DNA from: Chloroflexota bacterium
GTDB lineage: Bacteria > Chloroflexota > Chloroflexia > Thermomicrobiales > UBA6265
DNA: 33,469 bases
Direction of reading: 5' to 3'
Assembly (NCBI GenBank): GCA_023415845.1
Contig: JAEZJB010000079.1
Span: 1-33,469, forward strand
Position numbers and translations under genes: made by a program. Every line of letters starts with the position of its first letter. Within the stretch, counting starts at the first letter, position 1. The notes below the pieces were generated by a model. The model was not told the origin of the DNA. It worked only from the letters and a program-made list of their open reading frames with translations, and did not search any database. This document shows positions 1-7,722 of this stretch, piece after piece.

Positions 1-2
1 CC

Positions 3-1133
3 CTCGCCTGGATGCTCATCCAGATCAAATCGATCATCTTCATCCTGATTTTCGGTATCGTTTTCGCCGCCGCCATCGAACCGATCGTGTATCGGCTGCG
101 TCGGGCCGGACTTCGGCGCGGTCAGGCAATCATGGTCGTTTACGCCTTACTGGCGGCTGTTGTGGCCGGTGGTCTGTACCTGCTGGTTCCGGAAATCGTC
201 AAGCAGTTCACATCGCTCGACGCCGCGGTGCCCGACATGATGGCCAATCTCCGGCAGCAGGCGATGGAGAGCGAGAACGAGTTCATCCGGCGCACCGGTT
301 ACGACCTTCTCTGGCGAATCCAGAGCGCCTACACCCGACTCCGGAACTCCCCGCAGATCGGTCAGAATCAGGCGGTGGGCCTCGCGACATCGGTCTTTGG
401 GGTTGTTCTGACCACGGTCTCGTTGCTGATCGTCGCCTTCTACTGGATGACCGAGAAGGCGACGATCAAGCGCGTGAGCCTCGGCCTCTTCCCTCTCCGC
501 CACCGGGCTCGTGCTCACCAGATCTGGGATGAGATCGAGTTCCGTATCGGTGGGTGGACACGGGGCCAACTCGTGCTGATGACGCTCATTGGCGTGCTGT
601 CTGGTGTCGCCTATTGGGCCATGGATTTACGCTTCTGGGCTGCCCTGGCGATCTGGGCTGGCATCACTGAAGCGATTCCGTTCATCGGGCCATGGATCGG
701 CGGAGGCACCGCCGCGCTCTTCGCTCTGTCGGACTCGCCCGAGAAAGCGCTCTGGGTCGTCATCTTCGTGGTCATCCTCCAGCAGTTCGAAGGCGCGGTC
801 TTCGTACCTCGCGTGATGAAGAATGCCGTCGGCATGAGCCCGCTGACCGTCGTGCTCGCCGTGCTGGTCGGAAATGCGCTGGCCGGACCAATCGGATCGG
901 TGCTGGCCATTCCGATCGGCGCCGCAGTCCAGGTCCTGGTTACCAACTTGCTGCGCGGCAGGGACGACCGCCTCACGACCGAACTTTCGACCATGGACAT
1001 TGCCCCGCTCTCGGCCGACCAGTTCAGTTCACCATTTACCCAGCCAACAAGCTCGATTGAGCGACTGCGTCGCGGCGTGGCCAATGCCGGGCTATCGGCC
1101 ATGCCCGGAGACCGGAGCTCGACAACCCGATGA
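3..1133 (+). CDS. AI-2E family transporter, 5'-truncated
   Basis: This is a polytopic membrane permease of the AI-2E/PerM (UPF0118) family, which exports small molecules or, in some members, ions. The reading frame is open to the first base, and a hydrophobic segment precedes the first Met (position 12), so the true start lies outside the window. Visible features are several hydrophobic helices, the loop after the first helix (EPIVYRLRRAGLRRGQ), a soluble amphipathic middle part (about residues 65-115), and a C-terminal helix block containing AIPFIGPWIGG and AGPIGSVLAIPIGAA, both typical of the family. About 376 codons are present. The stop overlaps the next start as ATGA, so the two genes are translationally coupled. 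The substrate cannot be read from sequence; real AI-2 export is only one possibility. Confidence 0.85.
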   Translation, partial: LAWMLIQIKSIIFILIFGIVFAAAIEPIVYRLRRAGLRRGQAIMVVYALLAAVVAGGLYLLVPEIVKQFTSLDAAVPDMMANLRQQAMESENEFIRRTGYDLLWRIQSAYTRLRNSPQIGQNQAVGLATSVFGVVLTTVSLLIVAFYWMTEKATIKRVSLGLFPLRHRARAHQIWDEIEFRIGGWTRGQLVLMTLIGVLSGVAYWAMDLRFWAALAIWAGITEAIPFIGPWIGGGTAALFALSDSPEKALWVVIFVVILQQFEGAVFVPRVMKNAVGMSPLTVVLAVLVGNALAGPIGSVLAIPIGAAVQVLVTNLLRGRDDRLTTELSTMDIAPLSADQFSSPFTQPTSSIERLRRGVANAGLSAMPGDRSSTTR

Positions 1134-2221
1134 ATCGCACGCTTCAACGTCAGGAAATGGAAACGGTCACCTCGACCACGGATGTCACACTCCGGACGAT
1201 CATTTCTCTGTTCGACGACACCATCGATGCCGAGCACGCGCTAACCACGCTCAGAAAGAGCGACCAGCCATCCGAGGGCATTTCCGTCATCCTTCGCGAA
1301 CGCGTGCTCGACCCCGATCCCAACGTCCGCTATGAAACCGTCCTTTCGCGCGTTGTCGCCTCATCTGCCCTGGAGGCGGTCAGTGGCTGGCTGCAGGGCC
1401 TCGCCTCACTTATCCTGCCGGACCGGGCAAGCTACCTGGTGGCTGGTCCGATTGGGGCGGTGCTGGCAACGATCCGCGACGCCGGGCCAGAAGACGGTCT
1501 TGACATTCCCCATTCCAGCAGGCAGTTGGCGAGGGCATTGGCGGCCTTCGGTTTCGATCAGGACGAGGCCCATTACCTCGAAGCCCGGGTCGTGGCCGGG
1601 TCACCGATGATCGCCGTCACGTCGGGTGACGCACCCACACTTCGCGACGCGCACAAGATCTTCTCCAAGTTCGACGCCGTGCACGTCGAACTCGCCCGCA
1701 CCGACACGACGATCCACCGCACGGCGACGCGCCTGCTGGCCACCGGGCCGGATGGTGGTGGCTCGGTCGTCATCGCCGATGCCATTGCCCCGCTCCGTCG
1801 CCTGACCGGCGAGGAAGGATGGAACAATCACTCGATCGACCTGCGTGGACGGAACGTCGTCGCCAGCAATGGCGAGGAACTCGGCGTCATCTCGGATGTC
1901 CTCTTTGAATTCCATCCGGAGACCGAAGTAGGCCCGCGCTCAATGTCTGCCGCCGACCGCTCAGCGGTGACGATTCGCTACCTGCAGATCGACTTTGGCG
2001 GATTTCTCGGAATTGGGCGCCGCCAGGTCGCTGTACCGGCTGAACTCGCAGACACACATGGCTGGACGGTGAAAGTGGACTTCACCCGCGAAGAACTTCG
2101 CCATGCCCCTCGATTCGATCCACTGTCACCCATGAGCCGGCAGGATGAAGTGAATATCCGTTCCCACTTTGGTGTGCCACATTACTGGATCACCAACAAT
2201 CCGGAACCACCCGCCAACTAG
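1130..2221 (+). CDS. Stress-protein-like (GSP17M/YflT type) and PRC-barrel fusion protein
   Basis: 363 aa, starting at the ATG of an ATGA overlap with the permease. The N-terminal half (about residues 18-190) resembles general stress protein 17M/YflT-like domains: an opening beta strand with a D-AE-AL helix (LFDDTIDAEHALTTLRKSD), a Gly/Ala-rich hydrophobic segment (LVAGPIGAVLATI), then FGFDQDEAHYLEARVVAGS followed by a V-V strand. The second part (about 232-325) looks like a PRC-barrel: ID-RGRNVVASNGEELGVI, a conserved acidic strand, then the VAVPAELAD strand. The C-terminus ends with the FGVPHYW motif often seen in bacterial PRC-barrel stress proteins. No signal peptide is seen. The fusion suggests a cytoplasmic stress or membrane-associated accessory protein for the permease; the exact role is unknown. 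Confidence 0.7.
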   Translation: MNRTLQRQEMETVTSTTDVTLRTIISLFDDTIDAEHALTTLRKSDQPSEGISVILRERVLDPDPNVRYETVLSRVVASSALEAVSGWLQGLASLILPDRASYLVAGPIGAVLATIRDAGPEDGLDIPHSSRQLARALAAFGFDQDEAHYLEARVVAGSPMIAVTSGDAPTLRDAHKIFSKFDAVHVELARTDTTIHRTATRLLATGPDGGGSVVIADAIAPLRRLTGEEGWNNHSIDLRGRNVVASNGEELGVISDVLFEFHPETEVGPRSMSAADRSAVTIRYLQIDFGGFLGIGRRQVAVPAELADTHGWTVKVDFTREELRHAPRFDPLSPMSRQDEVNIRSHFGVPHYWITNNPEPPAN

Positions 2222-2245
2222 CGATCGTGCTGCTCACAGGAATGA

Positions 2246-2277
2246 AGCAGGGGACCGGAATGATCCAGTCCCCTGCT
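2246..2277. terminator. Bidirectional terminator hairpin
   Basis: A perfect 10-bp inverted repeat (AGCAGGGGAC / GTCCCCTGCT) with a 12-nt loop that can add a further GGA/TCC pairing. It sits between the convergent ends of the PRC-barrel gene (stop at 2221) and the peroxiredoxin gene (stop at 2297). No clear T-run follows on either side. Confidence 0.7.
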
Positions 2278-2296
2278 CAATGTTCAAATGATGCGC

Positions 2297-2758
2297 CTAT
2301 GCTGAGGGCGTGTCATCGGTCTTTCGCATCACGCTGAGGATGCGTTGCCAGGGCGGTGCTCCCTGCTCGGCGAAGATGACCTTGCCATCCTTGCCAACGA
2401 TCACCACCGACCGCTGGATGCCCTCACCATCCGGGCGCAACGCACCGTAGGCACGCGCCACCCCGGCGCCCTCGTCCACCAGCAGGTCAAAGTTGAGAGC
2501 ATGCTCACGCCGAAAGGCCTTGTGGCTTTCCGCCGGATCGGGGTTGACGCCGATCGGTTCGATGCCCGCGCCACGCAGGTGCTCGATGTTCTTGCGGATC
2601 TGAATCAGTTGATCGGTACACCCCGGAGTGAAATCCTTGGGGTAGAAGACCAGCATCGCCCGCACAAATCCACGCAAGTCAGCCAGGTGGAATTCCTGGC
2701 CGTCATCGTTCAGGAGCCGAAAGTCGGGCGCCTCGACTCCCACGTCGATCAACGTCAT
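2297..2758 (-). CDS. Peroxiredoxin, BCP/PrxQ-like, 1-Cys type
   Basis: 153 aa thioredoxin-fold peroxidase that would reduce H2O2 or organic hydroperoxides in the cytoplasm. Family features are the APDFRLLNDDG opening, the active-site segment FYPKDFTPGCT with peroxidatic Cys47, and the FDLLVDEG strand. Cys47 is the only cysteine, so the resolving Cys that BCP proteins often carry five residues later is missing. It would need thioredoxin or another thiol for recycling. The start is supported by GGAGGA 5 nt upstream. It lies 11 bp after nadA on the same strand and is probably cotranscribed with it. A thioredoxin gene lies elsewhere in the window at 19382. Confidence 0.9.
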   Translation of the reverse strand: MTLIDVGVEAPDFRLLNDDGQEFHLADLRGFVRAMLVFYPKDFTPGCTDQLIQIRKNIEHLRGAGIEPIGVNPDPAESHKAFRREHALNFDLLVDEGAGVARAYGALRPDGEGIQRSVVIVGKDGKVIFAEQGAPPWQRILSVMRKTDDTPSA

Positions 2759-2769
2759 CGTGTCCTCCG

Positions 2770-4020
2770 CTATGGCACCGCCAGCATGCGATCGAGTGCC
2801 ACCCGCGCCTGGTCGGCCTCGTCGGGGTCGACCGTGATCTGGTTGACGATCCGTCCCTCGACAAGATGCTCCAGGGCCCAGAGCATGTATGCAGGATGAA
2901 TCCTGTACATGGTGGAACAGGGACAGATCACCGGATCAAGGCAGAAGATGGTCTTGTCGGGCATCTGGCTCTGCAACCGGCGCACGAGATTGATCTCGGT
3001 GCCAATTGCCCAGGTCGTTCCTGGCTCGGCTGCCCGCACGACATCAATTATGTACTCCGTGGACCCATCCATGTCGGAAGCCTGCACCACAGGCAGCGGA
3101 CACTCCGGGTGCACGATCACCTTCACGTCCGGATGGTCGTGCCGTGCCTGCTCGATCTGGGCGACCGAGAACCGGGCATGGACCGAGCAATACCCCTTCC
3201 ACAGGAAGACCGTCGCCTGACGCAACTGCTCTTCCGTGTTGCCACCCAACGGCAGGAACGGATCCCAGACCACCATCCGCTCCTGCGGGATGTTCTTGCG
3301 CACGGCGGTATTTCGGCCAAGGTGCTCGTCCGGAAAGAAGAAGATCCGCTCACCTCGCTCGAGTGCCCAATCATAGACACGCGTCGCGTTCGATGATGTG
3401 CAGACGATGCCGCCATTGCGGCCGCAGAATGCTTTCAACGACGCTGCCGAGTTCATGTAGGTGATCGGAACGATGCCATCAATACCCAATTGCGTGAGCA
3501 TATTCCAGGCCGCTTCGACATCTTCCGGCTTGGCCATGTCGGCCATCGAACAGCCCGCCTCGAGGTTGGGCAGGATCACCTTCTGGTTAGGCTGGCCCAG
3601 AATGACAGCGCTCTCCGCCATGAAATGCACGCCGCAGAACATGGTGAATTCGGCTTCGGTCTGCGTCGCCGCCATTTGCGAGAGCTTGTAGGAGTCGCCC
3701 TGGAAGTCGGCGAACTGGACGACTTCGTCTCGCTGGTAATGGTGCCCGAGGATGGTGAGCCTAGAACCAAGCTGATTCCGAAGCTCCCAGATACGCGCGT
3801 CACGCTCTCCGGCATCCATCTTGAAGTAGGCGCGATCGATTCGTTCCTGCCGAAGCGGACCAACGCCATATGCCCGGAGTTGCTCGTAGGCACCGGTACC
3901 TTCTTCCGGCACGCACGACGCTGGTTCCAGTTGCGGACTTTCGAGCCAGACGACAGGCTTCTCGGACGCATGCGCGGTCGTGGTCGTCGGCCAAAGGGTC
4001 TTCAGGTCAGTGGCCACCAT
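2770..4020 (-). CDS. nadA: Quinolinate synthase A
   Basis: 416 aa, the long form of NadA. It condenses iminoaspartate with dihydroxyacetone phosphate to quinolinate in de novo NAD synthesis, using a [4Fe-4S] cluster. Visible family motifs are LGHHYQRDEVVQFAD (residues 91-105), GDSYKLS, NLEAGCSMAD with candidate ligand Cys157, the HPEC motif (Cys307), and VICPCSTMYRI with the third ligand at Cys366 or Cys368. ATG is preceded by a GAGGAGG ribosome site 10 nt upstream. nadB and nadC are not in the window, so the pathway is completed elsewhere. Two matching operators and a near-consensus promoter lie upstream, suggesting repression by a NAD-responsive regulator. The downstream partner is a peroxiredoxin, perhaps protective of the oxygen-sensitive cluster (inference). 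Confidence 0.96.
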   Translation of the reverse strand: MVATDLKTLWPTTTTAHASEKPVVWLESPQLEPASCVPEEGTGAYEQLRAYGVGPLRQERIDRAYFKMDAGERDARIWELRNQLGSRLTILGHHYQRDEVVQFADFQGDSYKLSQMAATQTEAEFTMFCGVHFMAESAVILGQPNQKVILPNLEAGCSMADMAKPEDVEAAWNMLTQLGIDGIVPITYMNSAASLKAFCGRNGGIVCTSSNATRVYDWALERGERIFFFPDEHLGRNTAVRKNIPQERMVVWDPFLPLGGNTEEQLRQATVFLWKGYCSVHARFSVAQIEQARHDHPDVKVIVHPECPLPVVQASDMDGSTEYIIDVVRAAEPGTTWAIGTEINLVRRLQSQMPDKTIFCLDPVICPCSTMYRIHPAYMLWALEHLVEGRIVNQITVDPDEADQARVALDRMLAVP

Positions 4021-4088
4021 TGTGGTGTGCCCTCCTCGCGCTGGATGCGCTGGACGGAATGAGCCCGGGCGGGCTCCGAATTCGCGCT

Positions 4089-4118
4089 ATCATATGGACG
4101 GTCCGGAGTAATTGTCAA
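4089..4118 (-). promoter_or_regulatory. sigma70-type promoter of nadA
   Basis: On the minus strand TTGACA (4113-4118) and TATGAT (4089-4094) are separated by 18 bp, close to consensus. Transcription would start near 4082, giving a leader of roughly 60 nt before nadA. The -35 hexamer is inside operator copy 1, so a bound repressor would block polymerase. Confidence 0.7.
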
Positions 4119-4131
4119 CATGACACTAAGT
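4109..4131. promoter_or_regulatory. Operator copy 1 (imperfect palindrome)
   Basis: A 23-bp element with half-sites TAATTGTCA and TGACACTAA around a 3-bp centre (7 of 9 positions symmetric). It matches copy 2 at 22 of 23 positions. It covers the nadA -35 box. The regulator is not in the window; an NrtR-like or other NAD-pathway repressor is an inference from the nadA target. Confidence 0.65.
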
Positions 4132-4164
4132 CCCGTCCAACCCGGATTCTCTTCTAACGAATGG

Positions 4165-4187
4165 TAATTGTCAATATGACACTAAGT
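4165..4187. promoter_or_regulatory. Operator copy 2 (imperfect palindrome)
   Basis: Second copy of the nadA-upstream element, differing from copy 1 only in the central base, with centres 56 bp apart. It also carries a minus-strand TTGACA but lacks a good -10 partner, so it is more likely an auxiliary operator than a second promoter. It lies in the nadA/LLM divergent spacer and could also affect the plus-strand gene. Confidence 0.6.
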
Positions 4188-4250
4188 ACCTCTTGTTGGC
4201 CTCAACTCCAGCTTGTAGCGCCAATCAGGGGGTGAACTGGGAGCATCGGC

Positions 4251-5171
4251 GTGAAGATTGGCCTGCAGTTACCGGAAGTCGAATATGTAGCGCGTTGGGC
4301 GGACTACCTCGATATGGCTCGCCTGGCGGAAAGTGCAGGATTCGACTCGCTCTGGGTGGGTGATCACCTTCAGTATCACGACGACGACCACGGCACTCGC
4401 GGACCGTGGGAGTGCTTCACACTCCTGACCGCCCTTGCCACCGCAACATCTCGTGTCGAGCTCGGTCCCCTCGTGGCGTCCACCTCGTTCCGCAATCCAG
4501 CCCTGACCGCCAAGATCGCCGAGACGATCGACGAAATCAGTGGCGGGAGGTTTGTGCTCGGGCTCGGTGCCGGCTGGAACCAGACCGAGTACCGGGCCTT
4601 CGGCTACCCCTTCGACCATCGCATCTCCCGCTTCGAGGAAGCCTTCACCATCATTCGCACCCTGATCCGGACTGGAGAGGTCTCGTTTTCCGGACGGTGG
4701 TACCAGGCTGAAGACGCTGTCCTCACTCCTCGCGGACCACGCGCTGGCTCACTGCCAATCCTGATTGGCTCCACTGGCGAGCGGATGCTGAAGATCACGC
4801 TCCCCTATGCCGATCAGTGGAATATCTGGTACGCCGACTTCGGCAACACACCCGACGGCCTTCGCCCCTTTCTCGAGCGGGTGGACCTGATTGCCACCGA
4901 GGTCGGTCGCCAGCCACAGGAGATCGTTCGAACTGCCGCAGTGCTCGTCCAGGCGCCCGGTGGAGGCGGTCGCGCATCGGGAGCCGGCAGTGAACGCAGC
5001 ATTCAGCCGGTCATGGGTTCCGTCGCCGAGGTCGCAGAACAGCTCGGAGCCTTTGGTCGGGCCGGCATCGATCACCTGCAAATCGTGCTCGATCCGATCA
5101 CCCCGGCGGCTATCTCCTGGCTGGCGCCAGCGTTGGAAGGAGCAAGACGGGCAGCCGCTAACGGCAATTAG
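4251..5171 (+). CDS. LLM class F420-dependent (or FMN) oxidoreductase
   Basis: 306 aa luciferase-like TIM-barrel flavin/F420 oxidoreductase. The start is a GTG at 4251. Family signs are the opening MKIGLQLPE strand, AESAGFDSLWVGDHL, LGPLVASTSFRNPALTAK, and the ISGGRFVLGLGAGWNQTEY segment typical of F420-type LLM enzymes, then LPILIGSTGERMLK and a C-terminal AFGRAGIDHLQIVLDP. The substrate is unknown; many such Chloroflexota and actinobacterial paralogues act on hydride transfer to small organics. It is divergent from nadA across 230 bp containing the two operators, and 61 bp upstream of the HAD gene, which appears to have its own promoter. No plus-strand promoter near the operators is convincing. 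Confidence 0.88.
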   Translation: MKIGLQLPEVEYVARWADYLDMARLAESAGFDSLWVGDHLQYHDDDHGTRGPWECFTLLTALATATSRVELGPLVASTSFRNPALTAKIAETIDEISGGRFVLGLGAGWNQTEYRAFGYPFDHRISRFEEAFTIIRTLIRTGEVSFSGRWYQAEDAVLTPRGPRAGSLPILIGSTGERMLKITLPYADQWNIWYADFGNTPDGLRPFLERVDLIATEVGRQPQEIVRTAAVLVQAPGGGGRASGAGSERSIQPVMGSVAEVAEQLGAFGRAGIDHLQIVLDPITPAAISWLAPALEGARRAAANGN

Positions 5172-5219
5172 TGCCGACTCCATCGCTCGGGAACCGCGAC
5201 AATCCCTGCGGCGTCTTCC

Positions 5220-5225
5220 TATACT
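5220..5225 (+). promoter_or_regulatory. -10 element of a probable leaderless promoter for the HAD gene
   Basis: TATACT ends 7 nt before the ATG at 5233, so the expected transcription start falls on or next to the start codon. No Shine-Dalgarno is visible before this ATG. No convincing -35 box was found. Confidence 0.4.
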
Positions 5226-5232
5226 TGCCCCC

Positions 5233-6033
5233 ATGAATGCTCCTCAGTCTCGAGTTCCCTCCTCCAATGACACGTCCGGTTCCCTGCCGGTGAGTGACCA
5301 GACTCCGATCACTCATCGGCAACATCTCGTGTTTGATGCGGATGACACGCTTTGGGAAAACAACATCTACTTCGAGGAGGCGTTCGATCGATTCGTCACC
5401 TTTCTCGATCATGAACACCTCACGTCAACCGAAATTCAGGCTCTTCTGGATGAGGCCGAGCTCGATACGCGCACGACGCACGGATACGGTGCCCGCGCAT
5501 TCGCCCACAGTCTCCGGAAGACGTTCATCCGCATCACGGGCCTCCGCGACGATCATCCCCACGTTGACGAGGCCGAGCGCCTCGGTCTCGCAGTCCTCGA
5601 TGCGCCGTTCGCTTTGATGAAAGGCGTGGTCGAAACACTCCGCGCTCTGCGGCCGCATCACGACCTGCTGATGCTGACGAAGGGACCGGAGGCCGAACAG
5701 CAGGCGAAGATCGATCGGTCGGGAATCGCCGAACTCTTCGACGAAACCATCATCACGCCCGAAAAAACGGCGGACACCTTCATCGAACTCCTCACCACCC
5801 GCCGACTCTCCGTGGCCGACGCCTGGATGATCGGCAACTCACCTCGCTCCGATATCAATCCTGCCCTCACCGCCGGCATGAACGCGATTTTCGTGCCACA
5901 TCCCCGCACCTGGCATCTTGAGGTCGAAGAGTTCCACGCTGTCCCGCACCCAGGTCGGCTCTTCCTTGAACTCCCGTCATTCGCCGCCCTCGCAACGACG
6001 TTCGCCGGGCCTTCTCCGAAATCTCCGGACTAA
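5233..6033 (+). CDS. HAD superfamily phosphatase
   Basis: 266 aa HAD hydrolase of the subclass I type with a helical cap. Motif I is VFDADDTLW (residues 33-41) with nucleophile Asp35 and general acid Asp37. Motif II is the Thr of LLMLTKGP, and motif IV is GNSPRSDINPALTAGMNAIFV. The frame is open much further upstream, but the homologous part begins around residue 30 here and the ATG at 5233 directly follows a TATACT box, so this start was chosen. It resembles YjjG-like nucleotidases or other small-molecule phosphatases; the substrate cannot be assigned. It follows the LLM gene by 61 bp on the same strand. Confidence 0.85.
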   Translation: MNAPQSRVPSSNDTSGSLPVSDQTPITHRQHLVFDADDTLWENNIYFEEAFDRFVTFLDHEHLTSTEIQALLDEAELDTRTTHGYGARAFAHSLRKTFIRITGLRDDHPHVDEAERLGLAVLDAPFALMKGVVETLRALRPHHDLLMLTKGPEAEQQAKIDRSGIAELFDETIITPEKTADTFIELLTTRRLSVADAWMIGNSPRSDINPALTAGMNAIFVPHPRTWHLEVEEFHAVPHPGRLFLELPSFAALATTFAGPSPKSPD

Positions 6034-6214
6034 GGCACACAATTTGGCTCGATTCCATTATGTTCTCTCTTTGCATTGATAATATCGTACGCACATTAAT
6101 ATCAATTCGATCTTTAGGCCAATAGATATTCTTTTCTACGTTCGACAACCGTCCGTTCACCCACTACCCTTATGTCCGTACGGTGATTCCTGTGAAATGG
6201 TTGTGAGGGTGTGA
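6034..6214 (+). promoter_or_regulatory. AT-rich spacer, likely promoter region of the autolysin gene
   Basis: Roughly 6045-6145 is strikingly AT-rich compared with the rest of the window. It holds a possible TTGCAT / ATTAAT pair spaced 18 bp, AATATC...GATATT inverted repeats, CGTACG, and a CCGTACGG palindrome at 6176-6183. No ORF is credible here. It probably regulates the secreted SH3b protein starting at 6215. Confidence 0.4.
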
Positions 6215-7684
6215 ATGTTGCGTCGGGTGGGTCTCGTCGTTCTGTCGCTGTTCCTGTTGGGGCCATCGCTGCTGGTTTGGTCCGGAGACCTGCATCCTGC
6301 CAACGTGCATGCCCAGCAAGCGACCACGGCCACGACGACCGATCGACTCAATCTGCGTTCTGGCCCCGCCCTCTCCTATTCGGTAAGTGCAGTGATTCCC
6401 CTTGGTGCCACCGTGACTCTCGGCGGCCAGGAGAATAACGGCTTTCGCAGTGTCACCTGGAACGGGCAGACAGGCTGGGCATTTTCGACGTATCTCTCGC
6501 TGAACCAACCGGCCCCCAGTCCGAATATCACGGCGACGACCACCGATCGACTCAACCTCCGCGCCGGGCCAGGCACGTCCCACGGAGTAATCACCGTGCT
6601 CGAGCGCGGTGCCATCGTGACGCTCACGGGCCAGAGCTCCAACGGGTTCCGGAGCGTGACGTTCGGGTCGTTCAGCGGATGGGTTTCGTCCGACTACCTC
6701 AATCTCTCCTCGACGCCTCCGCCGCCAGTCACCCCACCCACGCCTCTTGCGATCACGACCGACAATGTGAACCTCCGGTCAGGTCCAGGCCTCATCTTCA
6801 GCGTCATCCGCGTCGTGCCTGTCCGCACCGAAGTCACGTTGACGGGTGAAACCAGCAACGGGTTTCACGCTGTTTCCGTCTCGGGAGTCGCCGGCTGGAT
6901 CTCCTCTGAGTATCTGACCCAGGAGGGCACCGAGCCACAGCCGACCGGTTCCGCCACGACCACCGATCGGCTCAACCTGCGATCGGCTCCCAACACCACG
7001 GCCTCGGTCCTGGCCGTCATCCCGAGCGGCGCGAGGATTTCCCTCACCGGCCAGGCAACCAACGGCTTCCGCTCTGCTACCTACGGCAACCTGACCGGCT
7101 GGGCATTCGAGTCCTACCTCAGCATTGGCTCCACCACGCCGCCCGCTCCCGCTGCGCCTTTCACGGTCACCAATACCCTCATTGGCCCTGCTCGGGGCTC
7201 GGCAAACCAGGTGCTCGCGTTGGCCCGCACGATGGGTGCCCAGCGGATGGACCAGGTGACGCTGTACGTCACCGAGATATACCGCCGCGCTCCCGAAGTC
7301 GGCTTCGACCCTGCATTACTGATTGCGCAGTCCGCCCTGGAGACCGATTTCTGGCGTAGCTACTGGTGGATCAATCGCCTCAATCCGGCTGGTATCGGTG
7401 TGACCGGAGATCCCGGCCAGAATGCCGCCAGTCCCACCTTCACCTCCGGCACGATTGCGGCACGCGCCCAGATCGCGCACATGCACGCCGAGGTCTACGG
7501 AAATCGGCAGCCGTTGCCCCTTGTGTTCCAGGGCGTTGACCCAACCTATCAGCGTGTCTTCGCGGCAGGCTGGGCTGGCACCATCGTGACGCTTGAGGAT
7601 CTCGCCGGAACCTGGGCGACAGATCCGCTTTACGCTGTCAAGATCGTCAGTCGGGCGCGGGTGGTCTTCCCCGATATTTCCTGA
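6215..7684 (+). CDS. Secreted SH3b-repeat protein with glucosaminidase-like (FlgJ/LytG-type) domain
   Basis: 489 aa. The N-terminus is a signal peptide (MLRRVGLVVLSLFLLG..., cleavage likely near the VHA-QQ region, about residue 33). Four SH3b repeats follow at about residues 36-96, 106-164, 179-234 and 247-304, each with a TTDxLNLRSGP opening and a GW-SS-YL ending, joined by Pro/Thr linkers. The C-terminal domain (about 320-489) resembles glycoside hydrolase family 73 glucosaminidases; LIAQSALETDFW contains the expected catalytic Glu376, and LNPAGIGVTGD is the family's 'N-x-G-I' segment. It likely binds and cuts peptidoglycan outside the membrane. The repeats match the external SH3b domain of the Ser/Thr kinase at 9943, which suggests a common wall ligand (inference). 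Confidence 0.88.
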   Translation: MLRRVGLVVLSLFLLGPSLLVWSGDLHPANVHAQQATTATTTDRLNLRSGPALSYSVSAVIPLGATVTLGGQENNGFRSVTWNGQTGWAFSTYLSLNQPAPSPNITATTTDRLNLRAGPGTSHGVITVLERGAIVTLTGQSSNGFRSVTFGSFSGWVSSDYLNLSSTPPPPVTPPTPLAITTDNVNLRSGPGLIFSVIRVVPVRTEVTLTGETSNGFHAVSVSGVAGWISSEYLTQEGTEPQPTGSATTTDRLNLRSAPNTTASVLAVIPSGARISLTGQATNGFRSATYGNLTGWAFESYLSIGSTTPPAPAAPFTVTNTLIGPARGSANQVLALARTMGAQRMDQVTLYVTEIYRRAPEVGFDPALLIAQSALETDFWRSYWWINRLNPAGIGVTGDPGQNAASPTFTSGTIAARAQIAHMHAEVYGNRQPLPLVFQGVDPTYQRVFAAGWAGTIVTLEDLAGTWATDPLYAVKIVSRARVVFPDIS

Positions 7685-7722
7685 CGTTCGGGTAATGTTC
7701 CTGCTACCAAACCCGGGTCAGG
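7680..7722. terminator. Possible terminator between convergent genes
   Basis: CCTGAC (7680-7685) pairs with GTCAGG (7717-7722), and inside it CGGG pairs with CCCG after a small bulge. It overlaps the stops of both the autolysin and the sensor kinase genes. No T-run follows. Confidence 0.35.
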
